This document shows, one piece after another, positions 34,598 through 47,180 of a stretch of 64,000 nt of DNA. The position numbers and the translations under genes were made by a program. The notes beneath the pieces were generated by a model. It worked only from the letters and a program-made list of their open reading frames with translations. It searched no databases and had not been told where the DNA came from. Position 1 is the first letter of the stretch. Each line of letters begins with the position of its first letter. This DNA is from Metellina segmentata (lineage: Eukaryota; Arthropoda; Arachnida; Araneae; Tetragnathidae): contig OX375872.1 of assembly GCA_947359465.1 (NCBI GenBank), positions 80,769,641 to 80,833,640 on the forward strand, written 5' to 3'.

Positions 34598-36525
34598 TTA
34601 ACAGTGTTATGTAATCTACCATACAACGGCAATTATTTAATAACAATTATAATCATCAAGGGTTTGAGGAAAGCAAAAACAAATATCAACTTTTGCACTG
34701 AACTTAAATATTAATTTTAAAGGAAATTAATGGAGTTTGTTATATCCGTGCCAGGAACATATTAAATGCCATGACTTTACTTGTTTCCAGCTCACACTTT
34801 GTATTCATGAAAAAAAAATTGTATTTTGCTTATTATTTCTAATAGAAACTTTACATAGATTAAATGCGTTGTACCCTCCTATAATATCTCCCCCTACCAA
34901 TCATGTGAATGCGTAACTTTTCCACATAGCAATAGGAAATAATGGGTACTTCTCTTATAAGAATGCTTATATTCATGTCAAGGGAGTAAAGACGACTCAT
35001 TTAGTGACGCACATGCTTTTTGAATCCATTTATTTCACTTGATCGTGTTATGTAAACTACCATACAACGGCAATTATTTAATAACAGTTATAATCATCAA
35101 GGGTTTGAGGAAAGCAAATACAAATATCAACTTTTGCACTGAACTTAAATATTAATTTTAAAGGAAATTAATGGAGTTTGTTATATTCGTGCCAGGAACA
35201 TATTAAATGACATGACTTTACTTGTTTCCAGCTCACACTTTGTATTCATGAAAAAAAATTGTATTTTGCTTATTATTTCCAATAGAAACTTTACATAGAT
35301 TAAATGCGTTGTACCCTCCTATAATATCTCCCCCTACCAATCATGTGAATGCGTAACTTTTCCACATAGCAATAGGAAATAATGGGTACTTCTCTTATAA
35401 GAATGCTTATACTCATGTCAAGGGAGTAAAGACGACTCATTTAGTGACGCACATGCTTTTTGAATCCATTTATTTCACTTGATCGTGTTATGTAAACTAC
35501 CATACAACGGCAATTATTTAATAACAGTTATAATCATCAAGGGTTTGAGGAAAGCAAATACAAATATCAACTTTTGCACTGAACTTAAATATTAATTTTA
35601 AAGGAAATTAATGGAGTTTGTTATATTCGTGCCAGGAACATATTAAATGACATGACTTTACTTGTTTCCAGCTCACACTTTGTATTCATGAAAAAAAATT
35701 GTATTTTGCTTATTATTTCCAATAGAAACTTTACATAGATTAAATGCGTTGTACCCTCCTATAATATCTCCCCCTGCCAATCATGTGAATGCGTAACTTT
35801 TCCACATAGCAATAGGAAATAATGGGTACTTCTCTTATAAGAATGCTTATACTCATGTCAAGGGAGTAAAGACGACTCATTTAGTGACGCACATGCTTTT
35901 TGAATCCATTTATTTCACTTGATCGTGTTATGTAAACTACCATACAACGGCAATTATTTAATAACAGTTATAATCATCAAGGGTTTGAGAAAAGCACAAA
36001 TACAAATATCAACTTTTGCACTGAACTTAAATATTAATTTTAAAGGAAATTAATGGAGTTTGTTATATTCGTGCCAGGAACATATTAAATGACATGACTT
36101 TACTTGTTTCCAGCTCACACTTTGTATTCATGAAAAAAAATTGTATTTTGCTTATTATTTCCAATAGAAACTTTACATAGATTAAATGCGTTGTACCCTC
36201 CTATAATATCTCCCCCTACCAATCATGTGAATGCGTAACTTTTCCACATAGCAATAGGAAATAATGGGTACTTCTCTTATAAGAATGCTTATATTCATGT
36301 CAAGGGAGTAAAGACGACTCATTTAGTGACGCACATGCTTTTTGAATCCATTTATTTCACTTGATCGTGTTATGTAAACTACCATACAACGGCAATTATT
36401 TAATAACAGTTATAATCATCAAGCGTTTGAGAAAAGCAAATACGCATCTGAACTTTTCACTGAACCTAACTATTAACTCGAAAGGAAATGAATGGGGTTT
36501 GTTACATTCGTGCCAAAAACACTTC

Positions 36526-37020
36526 GCCTCCCTTCGTGTTGCCTGGCACGCCAGCGGGTGTTGGAGAAATTTGACTTGAATGATTAACTCGGAGAGGAAC
36601 ACATTCCAGTGTTACAACAAAATGCCCAGCATGAGAAAAAATTTCAGGTGACTCAGATGGAATCTCATCAATCAAACTCTCCTCGCCAGACTGATTCTGG
36701 GATATGCCATTTGCACTTAAAACGGATATCTCGATTAGTGTGCGATATATCCCTCCGAGGATTCAGTTTTCAGTACTCTTCTCCCGAAGACGGGAAAAAA
36801 ATGACTGTGACCGGGAACCGAACGGATTTCGGAGCGGTTTTGCCGCTTCACGGATTCGTCGATCCCGTTTCCTCCTGTTTTTAAAATACTGCGAACAGGG
36901 GACCCGGGATTTATTTCGAAAATGAAATGGAAATGGTGTTATGATGACCGCGTATGGGGAGTCATGAATATTTTTGCCGCATAAAAATAAAGACCCTGTT
37001 TTCCTCTCGTGCGAAAGGTA
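36526..37020. other. CpG-richer island at the satellite border
   Basis: The satellite stops abruptly and GC-richer DNA begins (GCCTGGCACGCCAGCGGGTG, then ACCGGGAACCGAACGGATTT, GGAGCGGTTTTGCCGC). It ends with TTTTTGCCGCATAAAAATAA, a posterior-Hox-like site. No repeats or convincing frame. The short overlapping plus frames at 36609-36925 have no family motif. Confidence 0.35.
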
Positions 37021-37589
37021 GGCGAGAATACTTAATATACACGAATATATTTATTTATTCGTCATTTAAATAGAGAAAGATCTGTAATATCTGAAATAGA
37101 AAGCAAATCAGTGGCATTTGACAAGGAGATGCGTAAGTGTATGGCCTTTCGTAGTGCTAATATTCAACAGAGCTTAAGCCAAAAATAATACAGAATGTGA
37201 ACGGGAAAGAATAGTAAGAGTACTTGCATGTAGGAAATTTTCTTGGAAATATTATTACCGTCTTTATATAAGACATTTAGAACGATGAGACGTCTGGCTT
37301 CAAACCTCCATGAAATGTTTTACTTGTATAATATTCTAGGTATATTAAGACTTCTAAGTTTATAAATATTCTCTCGTTTGGTATTCTGGTGTCTGAGAAT
37401 GCTCTGTGTGGGTAGTGAGACATAAAGGCAATCATCCTTTCTTGTAAAAATTTTCGTTCGTATTTTCATAATGTGTGGGAGGGGGTAAAATATAATTAGA
37501 TGTTAGTCACCATCCATAAAGCTTCCTTCCAAGAAATCCTTTACCAGAGCAATACCCTTTAATGCGTGTGTGAAATAAAAATAATACAA
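37021..37589. other. AT-rich intergenic DNA, no gene seen
   Basis: Nothing recognisable on either strand. Confidence 0.5.
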
Positions 37590-38345
37590 ATGATTAAAAT
37601 ATAAATATTTTAGGTGTTATTTGTAAAATATTTGTCTTATCCTCGATACATGCTATGGCAATAGCTATTCGTTACCTGATTATTTTAGTAACAATAAATT
37701 CTGAATTCTACCTTTAATTTGATTTTGTTCTGACCACGTCGTTATGTACCCTGCAAGCAAGACTCTAAATGTAAATTATTAAAATCTAAACATTTTAGTT
37801 GTGATTTGTAAAATATTTGCCTCATCCTGTTTACAATGCTATAACAATAATTATTCGTTTTGGCTGACGATTTTTTTCCGTACAATCTAAAATTCTATAC
37901 CTTTAAATTGAATTTATACTATCCGCTTTAAAGTAGCTAAATAAGTGAAATATTGATATTTTGAGTGGGATTTTTAAAATATTTGCCGTAAACAATTTAG
38001 TAAAATATTTTAGTTATTAACATATAAATATTTTAAGAGCAATTTGTAAAAACAATTGCCTTATTCTATTCATACTATAACAATAATTATTCATTTACTG
38101 GTTATTTTCCGCACAATTTAAAATTCTATCTTTTTTACCTAAATGGGCAAAACATTAATATTTTGGATGAAACTTTTAAAACTTTTGCCGTAGATGATTT
38201 GATAAAATATAAGTTTTGAAACATAAATATTTTAGGGAGGATTTATAAAATATATTTTCCTCATCCGATTCATACTATGACAATAATTATTCGTTTACTG
38301 GTTATGTATATATTTTCGGCACAATTTAAAATCCTACCTTTAATT
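37590..38345. repeat. Degenerate tandem repeat, ~6 segments
   Basis: TAAATATTTTAGGTGTTATTTGTAAAATATTTG and variants are followed by a TGC(C)TTATCC block, then a CAATAATTATTCGTTnCTGG block, then an AATTTAAAATnCTACCTTT block. Copies start near 37603, 37786, 37950, 38018, 38153 and 38219. Confidence 0.8.
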
Positions 38346-38600
38346 TAAATTTATACTGCTGATGTTGGTTCCGTGCCCAACAAGCAAGAGGGGAACTCCT
38401 AATTTGTAATGAATTCGGAATGAATTCTCCAGACTAGCATCCAGGACATCGAGCTGTGCTGTCAATTCGCCAAGGAGACGGCCAGTAGCAATTTCCAGTG
38501 GCGTTTCCAAAGGGAGATCCAATCTGATTTGCAAAAACCGATCGATTTCAAGTGTGTAAAATTCGAATTACGTTTGTCCCCCATGCCAACGTGGTCCCTA
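38346..38600. other. GC-richer single-copy stretch
   Basis: CATCCAGGACATCGAGCTGT, then CGCCAAGGAGACGGCCAGTA. Unrelated to the arrays on either side. The 64-codon minus frame (38340-38534) has no recognisable domain but is more protein-like in composition than most frames here. Confidence 0.3.
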
Positions 38601-38884
38601 TAAAAAGACGTATGTATGGCATAAAACGTAAAGAGTTTTATATTTATTCTAGAACGGAACCTTTATTGAGCATTTTGTTTTATTCTTCCCTGCTGAGTAA
38701 AGTTGTTGAGCTACGGATGGGAGTTTATACAGGCAAAGTGGCCATTTGAAGACTTCGTATGGTGAGAAAGACCATTTCTATTCAGAGAAATGGCTTCTCC
38801 TTGTTTCTCTCTGGATAAAGGAGTAAAATAGCAATTTTCTCACGAAAATTTTTTATTGTGTCGGACGGGAGTAGTAAAAACTTC

Positions 38885-39420
38885 GGACACGTTGTTGGTA
38901 GAAGTAATGATTTCAATGCTGCCGCGATCATGTTGCACTAAAGTGTTTTGAAAATCATCCTTTTTATCGTATAACATCATTTTAGCATTTTTACTGGAAA
39001 TGCAATGAATTAAAAACAGGCCTTTCGTTCATTTGTTGAGCCGAAGACACTGTACTTAGTAGCAATGATTTCAATGCTGTTTCGATCATGTTGTACTAAA
39101 GTGTTTAGAAAACCATCCTTTTTGTAACATCCTTTTAGCATTTTTATTGGAAATACAATGAATAAAACAGGCTTTTCGTTCATTTGTTTAACCGAAGACA
39201 CTATATTTAGTAGCATCATTTTAGTGCTGTTGCGATCATGTTGCACTAAAGTATTTAGAAAAAATACAATGAATTCAAAACTTGCTTTTAGTCCATTTGT
39301 TGAGCTGAATACACTGCATGTAGCAGTAACTATTTCAATGCGCGATCATGTCGCTGTACAGTGTTTAGAAAACATGCAGAGGATTAAAAGCAGTCATTTA
39401 GTCCATTTATTGAGTTTAAA
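38885..39420. repeat. ~120-160 bp tandem repeat, ~4 copies
   Basis: TTTCAATGCTGnnnCGATCATGTTGnACTAAAGTGTTT recurs near 38910, 39069, 39219 and 39331, with ATTTGTTGAGCCGAAGACACT between. Copy lengths vary through internal deletions. Confidence 0.88.
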
Positions 39421-41404
39421 ACCCTATGTTTCTATTTGGATGGAAATGTGTCTCCCCGTGTTACACAGAGTATACAACACATTTACAAAATTATAACTTC
39501 AGTACAGAAAAATATATTTAGTTTCATTTTTTTGTTTTGCACTAAAGACATTCTGTTATACAGTACAAAATCCCGTTTTAGATCATGATATTCCCAATCC
39601 GAAAATTCTAGAGATGAATTTCTAAGCACTTTAGTGAAACATAATTAAGGTAGCATTGAAATCGCTACTTCTACCATCGTACACACGCAGATCGTCTGAT
39701 TGAGAGCCAGATCAAGTTGTCTCATTGATATCTTTTTCTATGTATATATATTCTCGGATTCTTTAATCTCAAATTTAATGCAAATCATAAAATAACTCGG
39801 CATAATCTCCATTTTAACAGAAGATTTATTCCTATGAATTTCTACTTGAGCCAGAAACTGAAATATATTCTAATTAAAACAGTTTAATATTTAACAGTAT
39901 TTTTTACCTGAATAAAGAACGTTGTCATTTCCATTTACTATTACTTTGCTAGAGACCTCTTTTGTGAGAATGTATCATTGTAAATTCGTACCCATTTATG
40001 TTAAGCGACTTTTCTAATTCTAGATTTATTGTAAGCGAAAAATTATATTCATTTTGTTTTTCAAACAAAAATGGACGATTGTATTTCTAGATTAAACGTA
40101 ATCTTTTTAAGTAATTAATGGGATATATGAATCGTAGTTACAGTAAATATTATATGCAAGTGTTTTACTTCTAACATTTCTGAATAAATTCTCTCTGGAA
40201 TTCTCATCATTTACTTTACATTTTGGCACTTTATTCCATTTAAAAAACACACAAGATAGCAAAGGACATTTTTTATTTCGACTTTCATGAAATTGATGTT
40301 TTAATTAATCTATGTTTGAAACAAAACATCAAGCGTTTAATTTTTGAATCCCGCTGCGAAATTATTTCAAAAATTATAATCTCTTAGAAACTTTTTATCT
40401 CGATTCTACGTTTTAATGTCACTTTTTTTTAAATTACCATGTCACTTCTGCTAGTCATAATTTGATGATGCGATAAACTTATGCAGCTTAACACTTATTT
40501 GATTTAAGTACTATAAGCATAAAATTGTGTTAAGTATTCCTCCTAACAGTTATTAATTGTATTTCGTACAAAAGAAACTTTGTGTTGCTTTCACAAAACA
40601 CATTATTCTACACTACGCTATCTTTATTTCACAAAACAAATTTCCGTGTTATTCCAAGAGAATTTATTTAAATAAAAACTTATAAAACGTGTATGAATGT
40701 TCATCGAACACATCAGGTAACTCGTGTATCCCAAGTGTGCCTCTGCTAATAAGTCAAATTTTTATAAAGACTGAATTAATTATTATTGAAATAAGGACAG
40801 TTTTGTAGGAAAGTCTTGTGTCTAAAGAAAATCTTGATTTTCGACGCAAAAATATGCAAGATTAATTTTTTTAAATTAACGCTAATAAACTAAAGTATTG
40901 TTGATAGATAATACACAGTGATACACAAAAGCAAAAAATGTTAATTTTGATTTCTATTGTTTGAAAAATAAATTATCTAACGCGTATGTCGTTTAAACAG
41001 GGCACAGAAGATTTGTCAAGTGAATTAAATGTGGAAGAAAACACTAAAATATGCAACATATTAGAAATCAGTACTGTAAAATCACACAGAACCCTCAAAA
41101 AAAAATAAGCTTAAATACTTAACTGAAGAATACTTCAATCATATTAATAGTTACTTCAAAAAAACTATTGAAATATATTAAACTGTTTTACTTTTTCTAT
41201 TCAAACAATTCATTTTGTCCTCTCGAAGTAATAAAAACATTTAATACATCAAAATAATTTCATGCGGATATTTTATTATACAACTGTAAGTAATGCAGTT
41301 TTACAAGCGTAAGTATTTACATATACATAAATTTCAATTTAAGATTCCTTTACTTCAATCTTTTTTCAAAAATGATAAAAAGTAATATCATGTACGTACT
41401 TTTA
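39421..41404. other. Very AT-rich DNA, no gene seen
   Basis: About 2 kb with no repeat ends, SINE blocks or protein-like frames. Confidence 0.55.
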
Positions 41405-41858
41405 CAGACTCCATGGCTACCCTTCACTACCTTTGACAGCATAGACCAGGTAAATACTTTTGGAATTGAGGAAATCGGACAGCTTGTCAAACTAAAAGAC
41501 AAAGACGTCACTTTGCAGTGGGCTTCTGTGTATTGCGAAGTGTATGGCTATGTAAGGGCAGATCAGTTAACTAAAATGTCTATCACAATAGGCCTAGTTC
41601 CTTTGTCAGCACATATCCTCTCTAAGTGTCTGGGTAGGATCAGGAGACAGGCTCTTCACTTTGGAGTACTTTATAGAGAAACACTGAAATGAATCGCCAT
41701 CTTTTTCAATTCCTGAGAGGAGTGAACCTTATAACATCCATTACATACAAAACACCTAGAGCAGATGCCACTTTTTCTGCTAAGGCCAGAATAGGCAACA
41801 GTGTAACTCAGGCATACTTGAATCGTTTTCACCAGGCTGACTCCTACAAGTGCCTTTG
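41405..41858 (+). pseudogene. LINE ORF2 remnant: RNase H domain and C-terminal tail
   Basis: Some non-LTR retrotransposons (I/Jockey-type clades) carry an RNase H domain near the ORF2 C-terminus that removes RNA during reverse transcription. Here KLKDKDVTLQWASVYCEVYG, then RADQLTKMS, fits the family pattern V.LQW.PSHC.V.GNE.AD.LAK. The usual PSHC reads SVYC and GNE reads GYV. After a frame change, RADATFSAKARIGNSVTQAY then LNRFHQADSYKC fits the tail pattern A..R.TGH....YL.R....DS..C. Stops and the frame change show it is dead. The upstream reverse transcriptase is absent. A SINE-A begins at the end of the recognisable sequence. Confidence 0.75.
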
Positions 41859-42120
41859 GCCACGGTAGCCCGATTTGAAGAGTAAGGGATAAGCAAACGG
41901 AGGGTTGTGAGTTCGAATCATAACAAAGACAGCCGTGCATAAAATATGCTGGTGTGCGTTAAATCTATCGTGGCCTCAAATGACCTCGTGCTGACGTGGT
42001 GTGGAAGTTTGGAGAGTGAGGTGGCAGCTCAGGTGTTCATGGTCATGTGTTCTCGTCATCTGACAGAGGTTCAAACTGACGAGGTGTTGTCCTCGAATCT
42101 TTCCCTGGGATCAATTTTGG
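41859..42120 (+). repeat. SINE-A, 3' truncated
   Basis: Head TTGGCCACGGTAGCCCGATT and GGTTGTGAGTTCGAATC, body through GAGGTGTTGTCCTCGAATC. The last 60 bp or so are missing or replaced. Confidence 0.88.
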
Positions 42121-42315
42121 TACAGACAAGTCGTGACGGTTCCCCCCCGATGATGTTAGTCAATTCCGATCAGAATGACTTAGGACACTTGGCCAATACA
42201 AACATTTTTTGAGTGTTTATTTTTCTTGACTTAAGGGTTTATAAAATATTGATTACTTTCTTTTTATGGTTTCCAAAGATGACATTAATGCTTTCATATC
42301 GCTATCAAAAGACTT

Positions 42316-42494
42316 GTGTCTCAAATATCTTCACGTTGGCGTGGTGTGGAAGATTGGAGTGCCAGCTCCGGAGTTCTCGCCATCTGACCGTGATACAAAA
42401 TTACATGTTGTCCTCGAACCATTGGGATTGATCCATGACCGTCGCCGATAGCCCGCTGTGTTTCTCCAGTGTGACGTAAATTAAAATACCTACC
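42316..42494 (+). repeat. SINE-A 3' half
   Basis: CTCAAATATCTTCACGTTGG to GTGTGACGTAAATTAAAATA and CCTACC. The head is absent, as in 5' truncation. 42495-42993 holds a B-box-like GGTTTGAATCCCGG near 42822 that I cannot assign. Confidence 0.88.
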
Positions 42495-42993
42495 AACAAG
42501 TGCCTTATTTGCTTTGGCGTGGAAAAGACTGGAGCATATCTTGTTCGAGTACACAAGAAAGGATTATTTTAAAGAAAATGTGTCTTCTTATTGTTGTTTT
42601 TTTATCGATATTTCTTCGATGGTTTATACAAGAGAGCAAAATCAGCGTTAATACTCCGAACTCACGTATAAAGATGCAATGCAATATCATGTATAATTGC
42701 TTTTACAAAAAATTCAGTTGAATAATTCGATACATGAATAGAAATTTCATTCATTAGGTTAAAATAAGGCAAATGTGTTATATCGGTCGCAGCGTTTCTC
42801 TGCCACCAGGTAGTTACACGGTTTGAATCCCGGTTTGTAAGTGAATGGATGTTGGTAATTATTCCTGCTATAGGAATAGTTGTGGCTTACCAATGGGGTG
42901 CTCATTCACAAAATAGCTCTCAGTGTGCCTCTTACAATGCCGAAGACCAAGGAGATCAGTGGTTGGACACTAGAAATAAAAAAAGATAATGTA

Positions 42994-43115
42994 GGCAGTT
43001 GAATTAGCGTCTCCCTGGAGCAACACAACGGGCTATTGACTACGGTTCCGGATTAATCCCGAAGACAAATATCCCAGGACAACATCTCGTAATTCTGAAT
43101 CACGGGTAAACGACA
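42994..43115 (-). repeat. SINE-A 3' fragment
   Basis: AGGCAGTTGAATTAGCGTCT (tail complement) to TAATTCTGAATCACGGG. Confidence 0.82.
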
Positions 43116-43241
43116 AAGTAAGTAAACGTTGCAGTAAAGTACTTTAGAAAGTCTTTTATGGTTCGCAAAAGATGTGCAAGTAATTTATGACTCCGCGATT
43201 GCTTAAACAGTTTTGAATTACGCTTTCTATACAGAGACATA

Positions 43242-43563
43242 GGTTGGTAGTTAAATTGACGTCACACTGGAGCAATGTAGCGGGCAATTGGCGACGGTCC
43301 GAGATCAATCCCAAAGAGAAAAATCCAAGGACAACGTCTCGTAATTTTAAACCACGGTCAGATGACGAGGTCAACACCTGAGCTAGTTCCCCACTCTCCT
43401 AACTTCCACACCACGCCAACGTGAGGACATTTGAGACCATGACAAATTTAACGTGCACCAGCCACCACGTACATGACGGTCTTTGGTTGGACCGAGTTTC
43501 GAACTCGCAATCCCTCCGGTTGCTAATCCGCTATTCTTCTAACAGGGCTGCAGCGGAGCCCCT
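43242..43563 (-). repeat. SINE-A, full length (reference copy)
   Basis: About 320 bp. On the minus strand it runs from GGGGCTCCGCTGCAGCCCTG (head), through GAGTTCGAAACTCGG-like B-box sequence, GTGGTGTGGAAGTTAGGAGA, CATCTGACCGTGG and GGGATTGATC, to the tail with GACGTCAATTTAACTACC. All SINE-A blocks are present in order, so it is a useful template for the family. Confidence 0.93.
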
Positions 43564-44439
43564 AAAAATAAGAAGAAAAATATTGAAATTACTATAATCA
43601 ACGAAGAATAATATATGACTGAACTATTATTCACTATTTTTCAACCATCATAGTAAAAAATAGAAAAATCAAAGATTATTGAACTAAACAATTGAAAGGC
43701 TTTCTAAACGCTATCGTATTAATGTGACATTCTTACTTGTTTGACTAAAAAGTTCTAAACTGAAACTAGCTTGTCTCCAAATACTAAATGTAGACATTTG
43801 AAATGTATTATTTTCACCAATTTTAAATTATTTTATTTCAGTAGATCCTTTGTGACGGATCGCGTTACATATGGAACGCTACCCACAATTCTATGTGTTA
43901 ATAAAATAACAACTTCGTAATAATTAAGTACATGAACGGATCATTTTTATCACTTCGTTTATTTTTTTCCATTTCACAATATCTCTAACAATCCAAGATA
44001 TGGGTACTTTGCATCTTTGAGATGAATTTTTAGTTAACTAAAGCTTAGTCTTATAAGGCTTTTGATATTTGAAACTTCCCTAAGGTGTTAAGTGTAGATT
44101 AGAACTGTTAACTCAAGCAAGCACAGCTGTATTCCAAAAAACATCATCAGATTCATTAGCAAAATTCTGTCATTTTTCCTTTAATTTTATTTTTAGAGGT
44201 TCAAAACCATTGTCTCATTTCTTCTGTCTCAAAAATTAATTTAAAGAATGAAAATGCCTTTAAAAAGACAATACTCCATGGACAAGTATTCTATCCTGAA
44301 TCTGTATAGGAAGAACATTTTCCTGTACCATCAAAGTAGGAAGCAAAATCAAACGAAACGAAACAAAAGATAACGAATGAATTTTTACTCCTTAAAAGCC
44401 ATTACAAACTCGCAAATGAAAGGAAGCAGTCTCTTTCCG
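43564..44439. other. AT-rich intergenic DNA, no gene seen
   Basis: Nothing identifiable. Confidence 0.5.
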
Positions 44440-44690
44440 CAATCTGTTTTAGTAAACATTTAACTTATCGAGAGCAATGGCAACCTAACAATGTTTTCCG
44501 AATGTATCGTTAAATAGAATGCAATTTGAATGAATTACTTCTATCGAGAACGTAATCTGCAGGAAACGAAAATGAACAATATGTTAAAATGTTACTCTTA
44601 AACGGGTCAATAAAAGTGGTGCGGTTTATTAGAGGGAAAGTGGTGCCTGGAAAGTATTTGTGAGAGCCTGAAAAATGAGATTAAGGTTCC
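44440..44690. other. Single-copy stretch with motif density
   Basis: Less A/T-rich than its flanks. Includes GTGGTGCGGTTTATTAGAGG (a Runx-like TGCGGT) and GTCAATAAAAG. No coding or repeat signature. 44691-45299 is plain AT-rich DNA. Confidence 0.25.
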
Positions 44691-45299
44691 TTTAAATTTT
44701 TATATTATTGTAAACAGCGTTCCTGAATTGTGTTAAATTAAACTAATGTAGGCGACAGTAATATTAAATGCGATGATTAAGTAGATATGTTTCAGACTAA
44801 TTAATTTTATTTTTGATGTAAGTCATAGGATTGTTATTTTTTCTCATGTTTCTTAATTCACATTACTTAAAAACTAGGTTCGTTTTCTCAGATAATTGGT
44901 TTAAATTTATTAGATTAGCTTCTGAATTTGAACTTTTTTGTGGAATTTGTGTATGAAGTCTGAATTTATATTTTTAGCCTGTTGCAAATTAACGTCATTT
45001 TTGAATAATTTTGTCCTTAAAAAATATTGCAATCACGGAGTTCAACTAAAAGTTAAAACATCAAAGCAGTTTTTGTAAGTGTATCCATCACCTATATACG
45101 TTTACTCAATAAATGCATGCAAGTTGTATCATTAGAATAAGTGAAATGACGTAAATAAAGTTTGGGAAGGTACTCCACGTCACAATAAGTGTTGTATTGT
45201 CTTCAGCATCCTTGCATGATTCTCAAAATATGATGCTCCACCATATAAGATTTAATAAAAGTGATAGTGGAAAGAGTATGAAGCAATATGTTATACGAA

Positions 45300-45425
45300 T
45301 TCTCTTTCTTCAGAGGTTTCTTACATAAAAGTCGTAAGAGAGAGAGTAGGAGGTTTCTTATATAAGAAATATAAAAATCATAAGAGTAGGAGGTTTCTTA
45401 TATAAGATATATAAGAATAAATGTA
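45300..45425. repeat. Short tandem repeat with AGGTTTCTTATATAAG
   Basis: AGAGTAGGAGGTTTCTTATA recurs twice and a shorter form (AGAGGTTTCTTACATAAAAG) once, with TATATAAG tails, over about 125 bp. Confidence 0.75.
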
Positions 45426-45581
45426 GGAGTAACTTATGAAAATGTCCCGTATCGTAAAAGACACACCATAGACGAGCTATATGCCATCGTCCTTCTGAGG
45501 AAGTAGACGGAGTATGTTCACGTAGCTTCATTGTATTTCTTCAGGTCGCTCAGTTTAAAGATGTCTAGTGGTTGTGAGAGG

Positions 45582-45856
45582 GTCGTGGTAGCCCAGTTGG
45601 TAGAGTAACGAATTAGCAACCTGTGGGTTGCTACGAATCCAACCAAAGACCGTCATCTACAAATCTATCGTGACCTCAAATTTCCTTACGTTGGCGGGGT
45701 GTGGAAGTTTGTGGAGAGGGGTGCCAGCTCAGGTGTGACCTCGTTATCTGACCGTGGTTCAAAAATACGTGTTGTTGTCATCGTATAATTCGGGTTTGAT
45801 CCCGGATCTTCACCAATGTGCTGCTTCACACAGTGCGAAGTTAATTAAAACATCTA
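45582..45856 (+). repeat. SINE-A, near full length
   Basis: Head GGTCGTGGTAGCCCAGTTGG, then TAGCAACCTGTGGGTTGC, body with TGACCGTGGTTCAAAAATAC, and tail GTGCGAAGTTAATTAAAAC. Confidence 0.9.
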
Positions 45857-45929
45857 TGTGGTGCTGACAAAAAGCATGAATCCTAATGTGGTACAAATTA
45901 GTGATTGGTTAAAATGATTATCTAGCGTT

Positions 45930-46270
45930 ATCAAAAACACTGGTCTGCGCTTCGATAGCCAATCGACCTAAGGCGATTCGTAAGTGCTTGTAACTTACCC
46001 TTCTGAGATCTTACGACAGAGACTTTACTCCCATGCTCTGTCGATTTCATTAGAAGGTCGATGACTGTCCTCGAGTTCTGCAACCGATCTCCTGTGTCGG
46101 CAGACCCCTCGTTCCGCCAGCCACAAATCACTGGCATCCCAAAACAAATGGGACAGCTGTTGCGACATTCATCAGCAGAGCTCGGTCATATGTTTCAGGA
46201 ATTTTGAATCAAAGGTCAGTGGCGGTGTCTGCGACGTCACATTGCACGTCAGAAATCGACACTGATGCTA
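45930..46270. other. GC/CpG-richer single-copy stretch
   Basis: CTCCTGTGTCGGCAGACCCC and GTCTGCGACGTCACATTGCA (a CRE-like TGCGACGTCAC at about 46230-46240). A 68-codon minus frame (45931-46137) is open but shows no domain I know. It may be an old element, an exon or regulatory DNA. Confidence 0.3.
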
Positions 46271-46819
46271 AGTTTCATATGAAAAATGAACTTATTTTGT
46301 ACATCAGTTTCTATATTGAGTCGATGGTTTGCAATGTGTTCAACAACAAATGTCGAACTTCCAGCCTTCACCAATTATTCCCAATCACACTTACTCTACC
46401 TTGTACACTCAAGAAATGCATTTCAGAAAGAAAACAAATTTACCTAGAATACCCCAAATGGTGAGGACTTGATCTACAATCAAATATACATTTGAACAGA
46501 GAATTGCACTGCATAAGTCGCTAGTAACACGTTGTGTTACGTGACATAATTTCAACTACTTACCTGCATTTTATAAATAAACTGGTAACTGTAAGTAAAC
46601 GTGTGAATAAAAGTAGATGTAGGTGCACAACAGAATACCGATGTGATAACACGCTTTAATAAAACTTCGTGAAAATGTGAAAACGAAAAATTAATATTAT
46701 ACGCGCCTTCTGAAGAGTAGGTGTGCGTGTTTAGACTTCTGATGTAATGTGTGCGAGTCTTACAAATGAATGAATCACACACATAATTCCATCTTTCAAT
46801 CTACAGTCTTCTCTACAAA

Positions 46820-47180
46820 GAAAGTAGCAATAGAATATTTTCAAAAGGCTCGATTCTAATTAAAAATGACCAACAGAACTTTACTAAATGATTCTATTCT
46901 AAGTAATGAACCAATGGAATAGTTCCAAATTATTCATTTCCAAGGAAAGGAGTCGTAGAATAATTTTAAATGACTCTATTCCAAGGAAAGGACTGAAATA
47001 ACCTTAGTAAATAATTATATTCTATGGAAAGGACCAATAGAATATTTCGAAGTAATTCCCTTCCAAGGAAAGGAACAATAGAATCTTTCCAAGGGAATGA
47101 ATGCTAAGAAATAGACCAATGGAATCTCCAAAGAATTATATCCTATGGAATAGACCAGTAGAATCTTTCTAAACATAGAA
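46820..47180. repeat. ~45-bp degenerate tandem repeat, ~8 copies
   Basis: Phrases of the form GGACCAATAGAATnTTTC and TTCCAAGGAAAGGA alternate throughout. Similarity between copies is moderate. Confidence 0.8.

Larger units (their letters stand above)
32870..36525. repeat. ~440-bp satellite array, ~7 copies
   Basis: The phrase CACTTGATCGTGTTATGTAA or a close form begins units near 33020, 34600, 35037, 35477, 35917 and 36359, with 440-442 bp between the well-kept ones. The four central copies (34600-36360) are almost identical. The outer ones (32870-33700 and 36363-36525) are clearly diverged, so the array has recently amplified from the middle. The oldest copy is split by a SINE-A, and the 890-bp TTAA element sits at its right junction. 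Confidence 0.96.

Noticed and set aside
42780..42960. Third SINE family with a GGTTTGAATCCCGG B box
   Set aside because: Only one clear copy. No A box at the right distance and no matching body elsewhere in the window.
46204..46464. 86-codon frame after the GC-richer stretch
   Set aside because: No motif, and its base composition matches the flanking DNA. Probably chance.
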